A DNA stretch of 57,500 nucleotides from positions 1 to 57,500 of the forward strand of contig RPFO01000134.1 in assembly GCA_009746045.1 (NCBI GenBank). Reading direction: 5' to 3'. Both the position numbers and the translations under genes were made by a program. This document shows, piece after piece, positions 1 through 8,687 of the stretch (within the stretch, counting starts at the first letter, position 1; each line of letters begins with the position of its first letter). Below the pieces are notes generated by a model. That model did not search any database and was not told the origin of the DNA. It worked only from the letters and a program-made list of their open reading frames with translations. This DNA comes from Mesostigma viride (lineage: Eukaryota > Streptophyta > Mesostigmatophyceae > Mesostigmatales > Mesostigmataceae).

Positions 1-547
1 TGGTGGGACTGGCGTGCACGTGTGCGCGGGGTGGTTGAGTCGGTGGCTGCCATACATGCATGCGTGTGGGGGTGGGGCGGGCGGGAGGGGGGGGGGGGGG
101 GGGGGGTGCTAGCATGCATGCATGGGTGGCTGGCTGGCTGGCTGGCTGGAATGCACGTGGGTGGGTGCGGGTGGGTGGTCGGGGGTGGGGGCAATGCCCA
201 TGGGCGAGATTGGTATCTCGAGGCAGCGCTCTCCATGGGAAGTGGATGCCTAGTCGGCTGTTAGGGGGGAAGCTTTTGACGTGGATCCCGCCCAACCCGA
301 CACTTGCACACACACGCACACACACACACACATGACACGCGCGCACACACACACACACACACATGCTGAACACGGTGCTGCTCAAACCAAGCACGAGTTG
401 CACCTGTACCATTGCTTTCGAGTGGGGGGAGACGTGGCGCTATTCCGTTCTTCTGACATTCCCATTTCGTGGGCCACTATCATCACCGTCTTCCAACATC
501 GCGCGTGTTGCGGCCGATTCTTGTTTGCTGTGACCGGGGGGCGACAG
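1..547. other. 5' flank with poly-G and CA runs, no gene recognised
   Basis: A run of 20 G lies at 87-106, a TGGC run follows near 126-148 and CA/CGCA dinucleotide runs occupy about 300-365. The short open frames here are low complexity. Sequence from about 380 to 547 is ordinary and could be promoter or an intron of the gene that follows, but no TATA box or conserved exon was seen. Confidence 0.5.
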
Positions 548-643
548 ATGATGGCAATCAGGCGCAAGCTCCCGAAGCAATTCGAGGAGCCGCCCGCGTC
601 CGCCGTCAACCACTTGGACGAGATCCCACGTCGTGCGGAGCGG
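548..643 (+). CDS. Exon 1 (candidate) of the EsV-1-7/nuclease gene
   Basis: Encodes 32 residues beginning MMAIRRKLPKQF and ends at a clean GTAGGT donor in phase 0. It is preceded by CAG, so it could be an internal exon whose Met codons are incidental; the poor pyrimidine tract before it favours a first exon. Confidence 0.45.
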
Positions 644-3600
644 GTAGGTGGAGTGACGAGATCACGAGGGGGGCGGGTGAGATCAGTCGCCGCGATGGAC
701 TGGTCAGGAGTACATGGCGCGTCCCCTCGCAAAATGCAGGTAGACCACACGCATGTCGGCGCACGGACTGTGGTAGCCGCCGGCAGCACTCGGTAGAGGA
801 CAGCGGCGATCCCGTAGTGCGACGCAAGCGCCCACCCCGTCGGTCATGACAATAGGAGCGGAGCGTTCCGAAGCATTAGCACTACGTGATACGGCACTCT
901 CCAATGGCAAGCAGGACTGCTGGGTTGGGGTGACGCGGTGGCGGGGGTCCACGTGAGAGGCACCCCGCACGCCGATACTGCACACACTCCGCTATATGGT
1001 ATGCAAGCGGGCCGGTTGGGAATAGCGTCGCACAGTGTGTGTCGTGGCTTTGCTGGTGGTGGACCCCGTAGCCAGCGCGGACAGGGTTCCCCATAGCCGG
1101 CTTTCTCGTCACACACCTGCGCTTGGTCACTCGTGCTTGCGGGGGTGCGTGCCCGGTTGGTTCTGTGCAATGGTGTGAGTCGGGGGTGTGAGCCTTGCCC
1201 CACGTCCGGCCTAACTCTTGGCTGACCCCCTTGCATGCGATCCTGTTGCACGGTATGCTGCTTCGGAGTGCCATCCACTGCAGGTGCACAAGCGCAAGGC
1301 AACCTTGCCTGACTACTGGTGGCACGTGGAGTACGTGGCCGGCACCAGTGCACTTCCCGCCGACGAGAAGGTGACCGGACTCCGGAGGACAAGGGAATTG
1401 CTGCGGACGCAGATGGAAGAGGACGGCGATCCGGAAGATGACCGGCAAAAGTCCGCGGTAGGTCGCTTGCAGCCGCCGAACGCTCGCATGGGAAGGATCT
1501 CGTCCCTGCCCGTTGTCTTGTCTGCGTCGCAGTACACTCGCCTTTCCCTCTCTCCCCCCCCCCCCCCCCCCACCACCACCAACCCACACACACACACACG
1601 CGCACCACCCTTCCCGCCCGACGCCTGATTGCCACCTAACAGCGACCCGCGCGCCCTGATGCCCGGCGTGTGCTTGCTCGACGCACGTGTTTGTCTTCTT
1701 TGCATGTGATGGCCGACGGTGCAGGTGAAGAACCTGGAGGCCAGAATAAAAACTCGACTTGAGTCAGCGCGCAAGGCGAAAAAGACCGAGGCGGAGCGCT
1801 CGGCTGGTGGCCACCCCGTGCAGGTGGGACTCCTAGCAAATGCACGCTTGTGGGAACGCAGGATGAGGGGTGGTGGGTGTGGGAGGTTGGGTGTGCTGCC
1901 CGTCATGTCCTGGTTCGGCTGCGCTGCACACACCATTTTCCCCTCGCTAATGCAGCCCCCATTCTGGCGCACCCCCGTCCCACCCGCCCCACCCACCGCG
2001 TCGTACCGCGGCTTCTTCTGCCCAACCGGCGCAGCCACCAGGCGGGGTGCGCAAAGACACCCCGCGTGCGTCGGGTGGACGCAGCAAAGCCGCACAGCGG
2101 GTACGTTGCCAGTCCGTACGTTTGTTTTGGCTGTTTTCGCGTCGTTCTTGTCGAACCTGCACGTTTGCTCGCCTGCCGGCCATATAATGCACCAGCGAGG
2201 ACTACCCGCCGCACAGCGGCATAGGGAGGGAGGGAGGCAGTGAGGGAGGGAGGGAGGGAGGAGGGAGGGAGGGAGGGAAGAGAGAGAGGGAGGGAGGGAG
2301 GGAGGGAGGGAAGAGAGAGAGGGAGGGAGGGAGGCAGGGAGGGAGGGAGGGAGGGAGGGGGGAGGAAGGGAGGGAGGAGTGAGGGAGGGAGGGAGGGGAA
2401 GGAGGGGAAGGAGGGGACGGAGGGGAAGGAGGGGGGAGGGGAAGGAGGGAAGGAGGGTAGGAGGGGAAGGAGGGGAAGGAGGGAAGGAGGGGAAGGAGGG
2501 GAAGGAGGGAGGAGGGAGGGAGGGAGGGAGGGAGGCATGGAGGGAGGGAGGAGGGAGGAGGGAGGGAGGGAGGGAGGGAGGGAGGGGGGAGGAAGGGAGG
2601 GAGGGAGTGAGGGAGGGATGGGAGGGGAAGGAGGGGAATGAGGGGACGGAGGGGAAGGAGGGGGAGGGGAAGGAGGGGAAGGAGGGTAGGAGGGGGAGGG
2701 AAGGAGGGGAAGGAGGGAAGGAGGGGAGGAGGAGGAGGGAGGAGGGAGGGAGGGAGAGGAGGGAGAGGAGGGAGGAGGGAGGAGGGAGGGAGGGAGGGAG
2801 GGAGGGAGGAGGGAGAGGAGGAGAGGGAGGAGGGAGGGAGGAAGGAGGGAGGGAGAGGGAGGGAGGGAAGGAGGGAGGGAGGGAGGGAGGGAGACAAGGA
2901 AGAGAGAGAGGGAGGGAGGGAGGGAGGGAGGGAGACAAGGAAGAGAGACAGGGAGAGAGAGAACGGAGTGCCTGACGGAAGGACGGGGGGCGGGATGTCA
3001 GACCACTACCCTCACAAACACGTCCCCCGATCACTACCCTCACAAACACTTCCCTCGTTCGCGTGACATGTCCCCACTGATGTGGCCTTGTGACGGACAG
3101 GCTGCGCATTCGGTCAGCAAACAACGTGTGACTAGTCCTACGGAGTGGACCGCTGGCACCGGGCCCGGCGAAGCGCATCGTGCTGCCGAGAACGATTTCG
3201 GCCCGGCCCCCAAACGGGCGAAGCCGGTACGTGACACGTGCACACGTGGGTGGTGGATGGCCCGCGCTGGTGTGGGTGCTGGCATGCGCCCGGGCAGCGG
3301 CGTGCTGTGGCATGCCCGGGCGTGGATACTGGCCGGCGTGGACGTGGTGGTGGATGGCATGCGAGGGCGTGGTTGAGGGCCCGCGTGGGCGTGGTGGTGG
3401 ATCAGGCGCGGGGGGCATGGGGTAGGGCCAGCGCGGGCGTGGCTGTGGGCGTGCGAGGGCCCGGGGGTTGTTAGCATGCCTGGGCGGGGTGGATGGCACG
3501 CGCGGGTGCCGCCGATGGCATGCGTGGCCGCGGTGGTTGGTGGGCGTGGTGGCGGAGGGTGGCGTCCGTGGGTGTGGCGGTGGATTCCATTCGCGGGTGT

Positions 3601-6317
3601 GGTGGCTGATGGCACGCGCGGGCATGGTTGTTGGCGGCGTGCGTGGGAATGAAGGTTCGTGGCACGCGCGGGCATGATGGCTGGTGGGAGGGGGGGGGCG
3701 GGGATGCTGGGGTGTGTGCTTTGTGGTTGCCGACAATCGTGGGTGTGGATACTGGCCTGCGTGGGCATGGTGGTCGACGGCGTGCGTGGGCCTATGGTTG
3801 ATGGCATGCGTGGTCTGGGGGTGGCATGCGCGGGCGCGGTGGATGGCACACGTGCGCCGCGTGGTTGATGGCACGCGTGGGTGTACTTGCTTGCATGCGT
3901 GGACGTGGTGGTCAACGGCATGCATGCGTGTGTGGTTGGTCACATACGTGTGCGTGGTTGTTGGCACACGTGGGCGTGGTTGCTGTCACGCACGGGCGTG
4001 GTGGTGGATGGCATGCGTGGACACGGCGGTTTGTTGCATGTGTGGGCCTGGTGGTCGGTGGTGTGCGTGGGTATGGCGATTGATGGCCCGCGGGGGGGGG
4101 GGGCCGTAGCCGATGGCATGCATGGACATGTGGGTCACTGGCACGCGGGGATGTGGTTGCTGGCATGCGTGGGCGCGGTGGGTGGTGGCAGTGGCGGCGG
4201 TGGATGTCATGCGTGGGTGTCAATCAGATGGCATGCGCGGGTGTGCCGGTGGATGGCATGCGTGGGTGGTGTGGTGGGTGGCGTCCGCGGGGGCCTGGGT
4301 GGCCGGCGCGTCGATGCCATGGGTGGCATCCGCGGATGTCTCACATGGCAAGCATTGGTGTGTTGGTTTCTGGCGCGCGTGCGTGTGGTGGTGGGTGGCC
4401 TGCATGGGCGTGGTGGGCAGGGGCACGTGGTGGTGGGAGACGCGCCGCCGTCACTTACCCACGCTCTGCTCGCGGGCCCCGTGGTGATGTCGTAAAACAC
4501 TGTGTGCAGAATGGGACGCGCCGGACTGGCGAGCCGAGCGGGAACCACGCCGAGAATAGCATGGTGAACGTGCGGAGTTCCAGGTGCCAACACCCGACCG
4601 GGTGTGATGCGCGACCCTCGTTTGCGGAGCGCGGCGCCAAGAAGGCCCGGTTCTGCAAGAAGCACAAAGAGGATGGCATGGTGGACGTGGTGCATCCCAG
4701 GTGCCAACACCCGCCCGGGTGTGATGCGCAACCCTCGTTTGCGGAGCGCGGCGCCAAGAAGGCCCGGTTCTGCAAGAAGCACAAAGAGGATGGCATGGTG
4801 GACGTGGTGACTCCCAGGTGCCAACACCCGGGGTGCGAGGCGCACCCTCGTTTGCGGAGCGCGGCGCCAAGAAGGCCCGGTTCTGCGAGAAGCACAAAGA
4901 GGATGGCATGGTGAACGTGCGGAGTTCCAGGTGCCAACACCCGACCGGGTGTGATGCGCAACCCTCGTTTGCGGAGCGCGGCGCCAAGAAGCCCCGGTTC
5001 TGCAAGAAGCACAAAGAGGATGGCATGGTGGACGTGGTGAATCCCAGGTGCCAACACCCGCCCGGGTGTGATGCGCGACCCTCGTTTGCGGAGCGCGGCG
5101 CCAAGAAGGCCCGGTTCTGCGAGAAGCACAAAGAGGATGGCATGGTGGACGTGGTGAATCCCAGGTGCCAACACCCGCCGGGTGTGATGCGCAACCCTCG
5201 TTTGCGGAGCGCGGCGCCAAGAAGCCCCGGTTCTGCAAGAAGCACAAAGAGGATGGCATGGTGGACGTGGTGAATCCCAGGTGCCAACACCCGGGGTGTG
5301 ATGCGCGACCCTCGTTTGCGGAGCGCGGCGCCAAGAAGCCCCGGTTCTGCAAGAAGCACAAAGAGGATGGCATGGTGGACGTGGTGAATCCCAGGTGCAA
5401 CACCCGGAAGGGTGTGAGGCGTATGCAAGATGGGGCGACGTGGGTAAACGCGCCGTCCACTGCGCGAAGCACAAGGAAGACACCGCCGTCCCTGAGCCGC
5501 GACAACGGTGCAAGGCGGACGCATGCCGGGCCGTGGGCACGTACGCGGACCCGGATCATGGCGAGCGCTTCTGCGACGCCCACGCAGAGGCGGGCCACTG
5601 GCGGCTGACGGGCATGTGCGACGACTGTGGTCTACACTGGGAGTGGAGATCGGGGGTGCCCGTGGTCCTCACCCCAGCAGAGGGCAAGATCGCGGGCCAG
5701 CGACGGCCCCTTCACAACCGCTGCGTGTACTGCGACCCCGTCGTGTTCAACAATCATCGACACCGCGAGGAGTGGAAGGTGGCCGCTGCCCTACAGAAGG
5801 TGCGCATCGCCCGGTGGACGCTGGTGCACGACCGGCGGATCCACGGCGGCGAGTGCGTGGCGAGCCGGCCGGATTTCATCATATACACGGATGGTGCCCA
5901 CGTCGTCATCGTCGAGGTCGACGAGCACCAGCACCGCTCGTACGACCAGTACTGCGAGCTCGTGCGGCTGTTCAACCTCGGACAGTCGTGCGAGGGGCTG
6001 CCGCTGCTGGTCATCAGATACAACCCCCACTCGTACCGCAGCTCCGGGGGGGAACTCGTCCACGGGGGACCGATGCCAGCGACGAGCAGCGACAGGCCGT
6101 GCTGCTGTCGTACGTGACGGCGTTGCTAGACAATTCGTACAACCCCCACGAGCGCAAACCGCAAGTGCACTGCCGAGCAGTGAAGCTTTTCTACAATGGA
6201 TGGGATGACGACGCCATGACCGTGCCCACCGACGAGGGCCCCCACTGGCTGGACATCCAGCTAGTCGACAAGCCCTACGAGATCGCCTGCCTGGCGGAGG
6301 CGGCGATCGAGCCGTAG
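548..6317 (+). CDS. Multi-exon gene: EsV-1-7 Cys/His repeats fused to giant-virus-type PD-(D/E)XK nuclease
   Basis: Gene model with exons 548-643, 1284-1457, 1725-1823, 2035-2100, 3101-3226 and 4510-6317. Each proposed junction has AG before the exon and GT after it, and every exon boundary is phase 0, which supports the model. It encodes about 790 residues. The first 187 residues are basic, charged and unrecognised; the last exon carries nine EsV-1-7-type repeats, a CxxC pair and a nuclease domain. EsV-1-7 repeats are known from brown algae (the IMM developmental regulator), their virus EsV-1 and a few green algae. The nuclease family is widespread in giant DNA viruses. That this is a host gene of viral origin is inference from the introns and the domain content. 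An extra exon near 740-792 is possible but unproven. Four single-base losses in the last exon mean either a pseudogene or consensus errors. The start could be ATG 548 or 551. Confidence 0.7.
1284..1457 (+). CDS. Exon 2 of the EsV-1-7/nuclease gene
   Basis: Encodes 58 residues starting VHKRKATLPDYWW and ending in an acidic, Arg/Glu-rich helix-like stretch. CTGCAG precedes it and GTAGGT follows; phase 0 at both ends. No domain was recognised. The intron after it contains a C run at about 1555-1570 followed by CA repeats. Confidence 0.5.
1725..1823 (+). CDS. Exon 3 of the EsV-1-7/nuclease gene
   Basis: Encodes 33 residues starting VKNLEARIKTRLESARKAKK, strongly basic and helical, perhaps a short coiled coil or nuclear-localisation-like segment. 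GTGCAG precedes and GTGGGA follows; phase 0 at both ends. Confidence 0.5.
2035..2100 (+). CDS. Exon 4 of the EsV-1-7/nuclease gene
   Basis: A short exon of 22 residues, rich in Gly, Arg, Lys and Ser (PPGGVRKDTPRASGG), behind a CT-rich tract and GCGCAG, with a GTACGT donor. Phase 0 at both ends. An alternative acceptor at 1956 would give a longer exon in another frame, but would break the phase-0 pattern. Confidence 0.4.
2223..2945 (+). repeat. Polypurine GGGA/GGAGG array inside an intron
   Basis: More than 700 bp almost purely G and A on the sense strand of the surrounding gene, built from GGGA, GGAGG and GGAAGGAGG units. Blocks recur in the same order (about 2380-2520 and 2590-2760), showing segmental duplication inside the array. 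G-quadruplex or triplex formation is plausible from composition alone. Confidence 0.85.
3101..3226 (+). CDS. Exon 5 of the EsV-1-7/nuclease gene
   Basis: Encodes 42 residues that include SPTEWTAGTGPGEAHRAAEN and end in the basic string KRAKP. GGACAG precedes and GTACGT follows; phase 0 at both ends. Probably a flexible linker with a nuclear-localisation-like end; no domain recognised. Confidence 0.45.
3227..4480 (+). repeat. Degenerate G-rich tandem repeat filling an intron
   Basis: Irregular copies of a roughly 20-30-bp motif related to TGGCATGCGTGGGCGTGG run through nearly the whole intron, interspersed with GGTGGTGGATGGC. Copies are strongly diverged, so no fixed period is kept. The antisense strand gives long Pro/His/Thr-rich open frames that are artefacts of this composition. 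Confidence 0.75.
4510..6317 (+). CDS. Terminal exon: nine EsV-1-7 repeats, CxxC segment and PD-(D/E)XK nuclease (frame broken four times)
   Basis: Units begin with Cys codons near 4591, 4702, 4818, 4936, 5052, 5167, 5287, 5392 and 5506. The pattern is C-x4/5-C-x16-C-x2-H-x12, the EsV-1-7 signature; the last two units are divergent with x15. After them come MCDDCG and CVYCDP, a likely zinc ribbon, then the nuclease: WKVAAAL helix, RPDF and VEVDEHQH (acidic catalytic core), and RYNPHSY. These match a nuclease family common in giant viruses of algae and protists. Reading needs four shifts, near 4848, 5179, 5393 and 6055, each equal to one lost base, in or next to C or G runs. After the last shift the frame continues to a stop at 6315-6317. 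Domain calls are firm; the function (DNA binding by the repeats and cleavage) is inferred. Either a recent pseudogene or assembly indels. Confidence 0.8.
4555..5400 (+). repeat. 117-bp coding tandem repeat with three-unit higher-order period
   Basis: Each EsV-1-7 unit is about 117 bp and nearly identical at DNA level. The variant ending NVRSSR before the Cys occurs before units 1 and 4 about 350 bp apart, so a block of three units was duplicated as one. Confidence 0.8.
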
Positions 6318-6402
6318 CTGGCGCGTCGCGCATGTTGTGTTGGGTAGTCACACGCTCGTGGATGTAGACCGACCGGTTTGGTTGTGCTGAACACCGGCCT
6401 CT

Positions 6403-6407
6403 TGTAA
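6403..6407 (+). terminator. TGTAA polyadenylation signal
   Basis: TGTAA lies 86 bases after the stop at 6317. TGTAA is the usual chlorophyte signal; use here is inferred. Confidence 0.4.
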
Positions 6408-8546
6408 ACCACACATGTGCCGAGGTGGCTGTCCTGATGCCTGCGAAAACGCCTAAATGGAGGACGCTGGGACCGTATATTTAACCAATAAATGGGCAGA
6501 AATACTGCCGATGCATCGGCTGTAACTTCACAATTTTGCAAACCAGATGCCATCCAACCCACCCATATCCAATGGCTGTCCTTGGGGGCCAAGCATGTCC
6601 ATGAGTTGCCCTTCGGGGTGAGCTATCACAACCTCACATATATGCAGGGTAGGCCATGTATAACTGCCGTCAAAGTCAGGGGGGTCAAGACGCGCGTATT
6701 CATTTTTGGTAGAATGTGCATTTTGAATTATGTTGTAAGAGCTAGGCACCTACCACTTCAGGGATGATAAACAATTAGCTCCGAACAGTTTGAGCCATTG
6801 GGGTCATCATTTGGGTGGGTATACCAGCAATTACACCCAGTACAGCCCGTAGGGGTACCGGTGGTAAAAAGCAGCCAAGGGGGTAGGGGTGGGCATACTA
6901 CCTACTAATATGGCCACCAACCATGCCAAACAATACATTTCCCTTCCACAATGATGGGGAAACATAACTGCATCATCACACTGCCCTTACATGGCACCTA
7001 TGTGCAGGTGCCACCTTGTCCATGCACGTAGGTAACGTGGTACGGATACCCTACGCAAGGCATGCGTTCTAGGAGGCAGCCACCAACAAACTAGTGATGT
7101 TGAGCCTATTTCAGCCTGCCCTAGCAAGGATAAACTAGGCCTAAGCCGCTATAGCTTGCCAGGTGATGGCCAGCACACCTGGTGGCACATGCTGTCAATG
7201 GGAAGCTTTTACTCACCAGTTACGTGCTTGATGATGCCACAGAGACCAGCCAACTGCCTCACACTCATGCAATATGTGTATGGGAAATGTATAACAAACA
7301 TACATGGAGGTATTCAAACCCATACAGCCTCTAAAACTTATCACCATCACCCTGTGGCAGGTCAACTGACTGAGGGAAGCATCTAATAAGGGTGTTTTAG
7401 AAAGGGGCTAGGCCAGGGTCAAGAAAGAGCATGAATAATGCAAAAAGAATGTGCTACACAAGCTAGAACGTATATATAAATGTCAAACATCGACAGGAAA
7501 ACGATGCTTGAGCTTTACCAGGCATGGATGGCGTTACCTTGGCCCAGGCGGTGGCCGCAAAATGGCGCATTTCGGCACACCAAAGTTGTGCAGCATGGTC
7601 GCTGGATTCGGCGATTTCTGGCCACCCTTGCACGTTTACGAATACTATGTATCATAAAAAGTAAAAAGAAACCGATATATCCTTTAAAATACGCCGGAAA
7701 TGTATTGCTGTCAACGTTTCTATCGTCCGGCCTGATCGCAGTTTTTTCCAGCGAGAGCGCTGCCGACACCTATCAAATGGCATTCCCGCGAACCAATAAT
7801 TGGCCTGTATCATCTTTAGGACGTATAAAATCGATTTCCTGAGTTTGGTCAGGAAATTCTGACGAACACGTAAATGCCATGCGTGGGCGCAAGCCGCCAT
7901 GGCCAGGTCGTCGTTTTCCGGAATGCACGTTGTAAGTACTGTCGTTTCTGAGGGTGCCCACGGGTGCCGACTCAATAATCCAGGGCCTGCCAAGGACGCA
8001 GATGAACGGTTGGAGGAAACCCTACGGTGTACGTCAGATGTGAGGCTTGGGACACAACAACAACAACGACGGTGTAAGATCTTACGGCAGATCCACCCCA
8101 CTTCATTTTCACGTGCCCTGCAGGCTGGAGAAGTTTTTTACAGCTTCCAGCAGAAGAGAGTATGAATGCAGGCGGACAGCATTACAGAGCTTTTCTTTGT
8201 AGGTAACCCGGTAAGTGGGTATTGCGGTAACCCGGTAATGGCAGTGGCTTGCCCTAGCTGGTTTGACCAGCCTTCTCCACTGGCTTGGATGTTTTTTTGT
8301 TTCACATGAAGTCTTGGCGTAGACAAAAAGGATAAGTGGTAGGAACGATGGTTACCGCTTGACATGCGTTGCATTGCTTATCCATTTCTCGTGCCTGCAA
8401 CAGCCGTGGCAGTCTCCTCGATGCGCAGTAGAACAACCATGTACAGTAGAAAAATCGCACAGCCGCTGGCTGTACATATTACTTGGATCTGCCATGCTTC
8501 CATCGCGTAAAAGTTTGGTGTCTTCGTAGCTGTGATTCACGGCCTC
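6408..8546. other. Intergenic, no gene recognised
   Basis: Mixed-composition sequence with only short open frames that resemble nothing known. A TAACCCGGTAA motif is repeated at about 8206 and 8230. An AATAAA-like string occurs near 6487. No transposon ends were seen. Confidence 0.5.
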
Positions 8547-8687
8547 ATGGCGGCACTTGATCCACTTGCGGATGCAAGCGAGGTCACACCAGGCAGGCTA
8601 TACTTTATCCCGATCAAACGGATCGCATCCCTCCGGCATTCGCCTTTGGCGCGTGCAGGACATTGCTTCTGCGTCGATGAGGAACTG
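8547..8687 (+). CDS. Orphan first exon resembling the N-terminus of Cdc14 phosphatase
   Basis: ATG 8547 opens 47 codons beginning MAALDPLADASEV, with GRLYFI and, after a gap, HCFCVDEEL, ending in phase 0 at a GTACGC donor. In Cdc14 dual-specificity phosphatases the N-terminal non-catalytic domain has a conserved 'RLYF...' strand and then 'SIDxELVY'. The exon breaks where VY would follow, which is a plausible exon end. Cdc14 dephosphorylates Cdk sites at mitotic exit and at cilia/centrosomes. I searched the sequence up to LIS1 on this strand for the following exon (an ADFGPLN-like motif) and for the catalytic CxxGxGRT motif and saw neither. It is either a relic, a misassembled fragment, or a gene with diverged exons. 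Confidence 0.5.

Noticed and set aside
1313-3967. An 884-codon Pro/Ser/His-rich minus-strand frame
   Set aside because: Results from the polypurine and G-rich intron arrays; it runs across supported exons on the other strand.
7451-7842. Possible gene in the 120-codon plus frame
   Set aside because: No family resemblance, AT-rich codon use unlike the host exons, and no splice or signal context.
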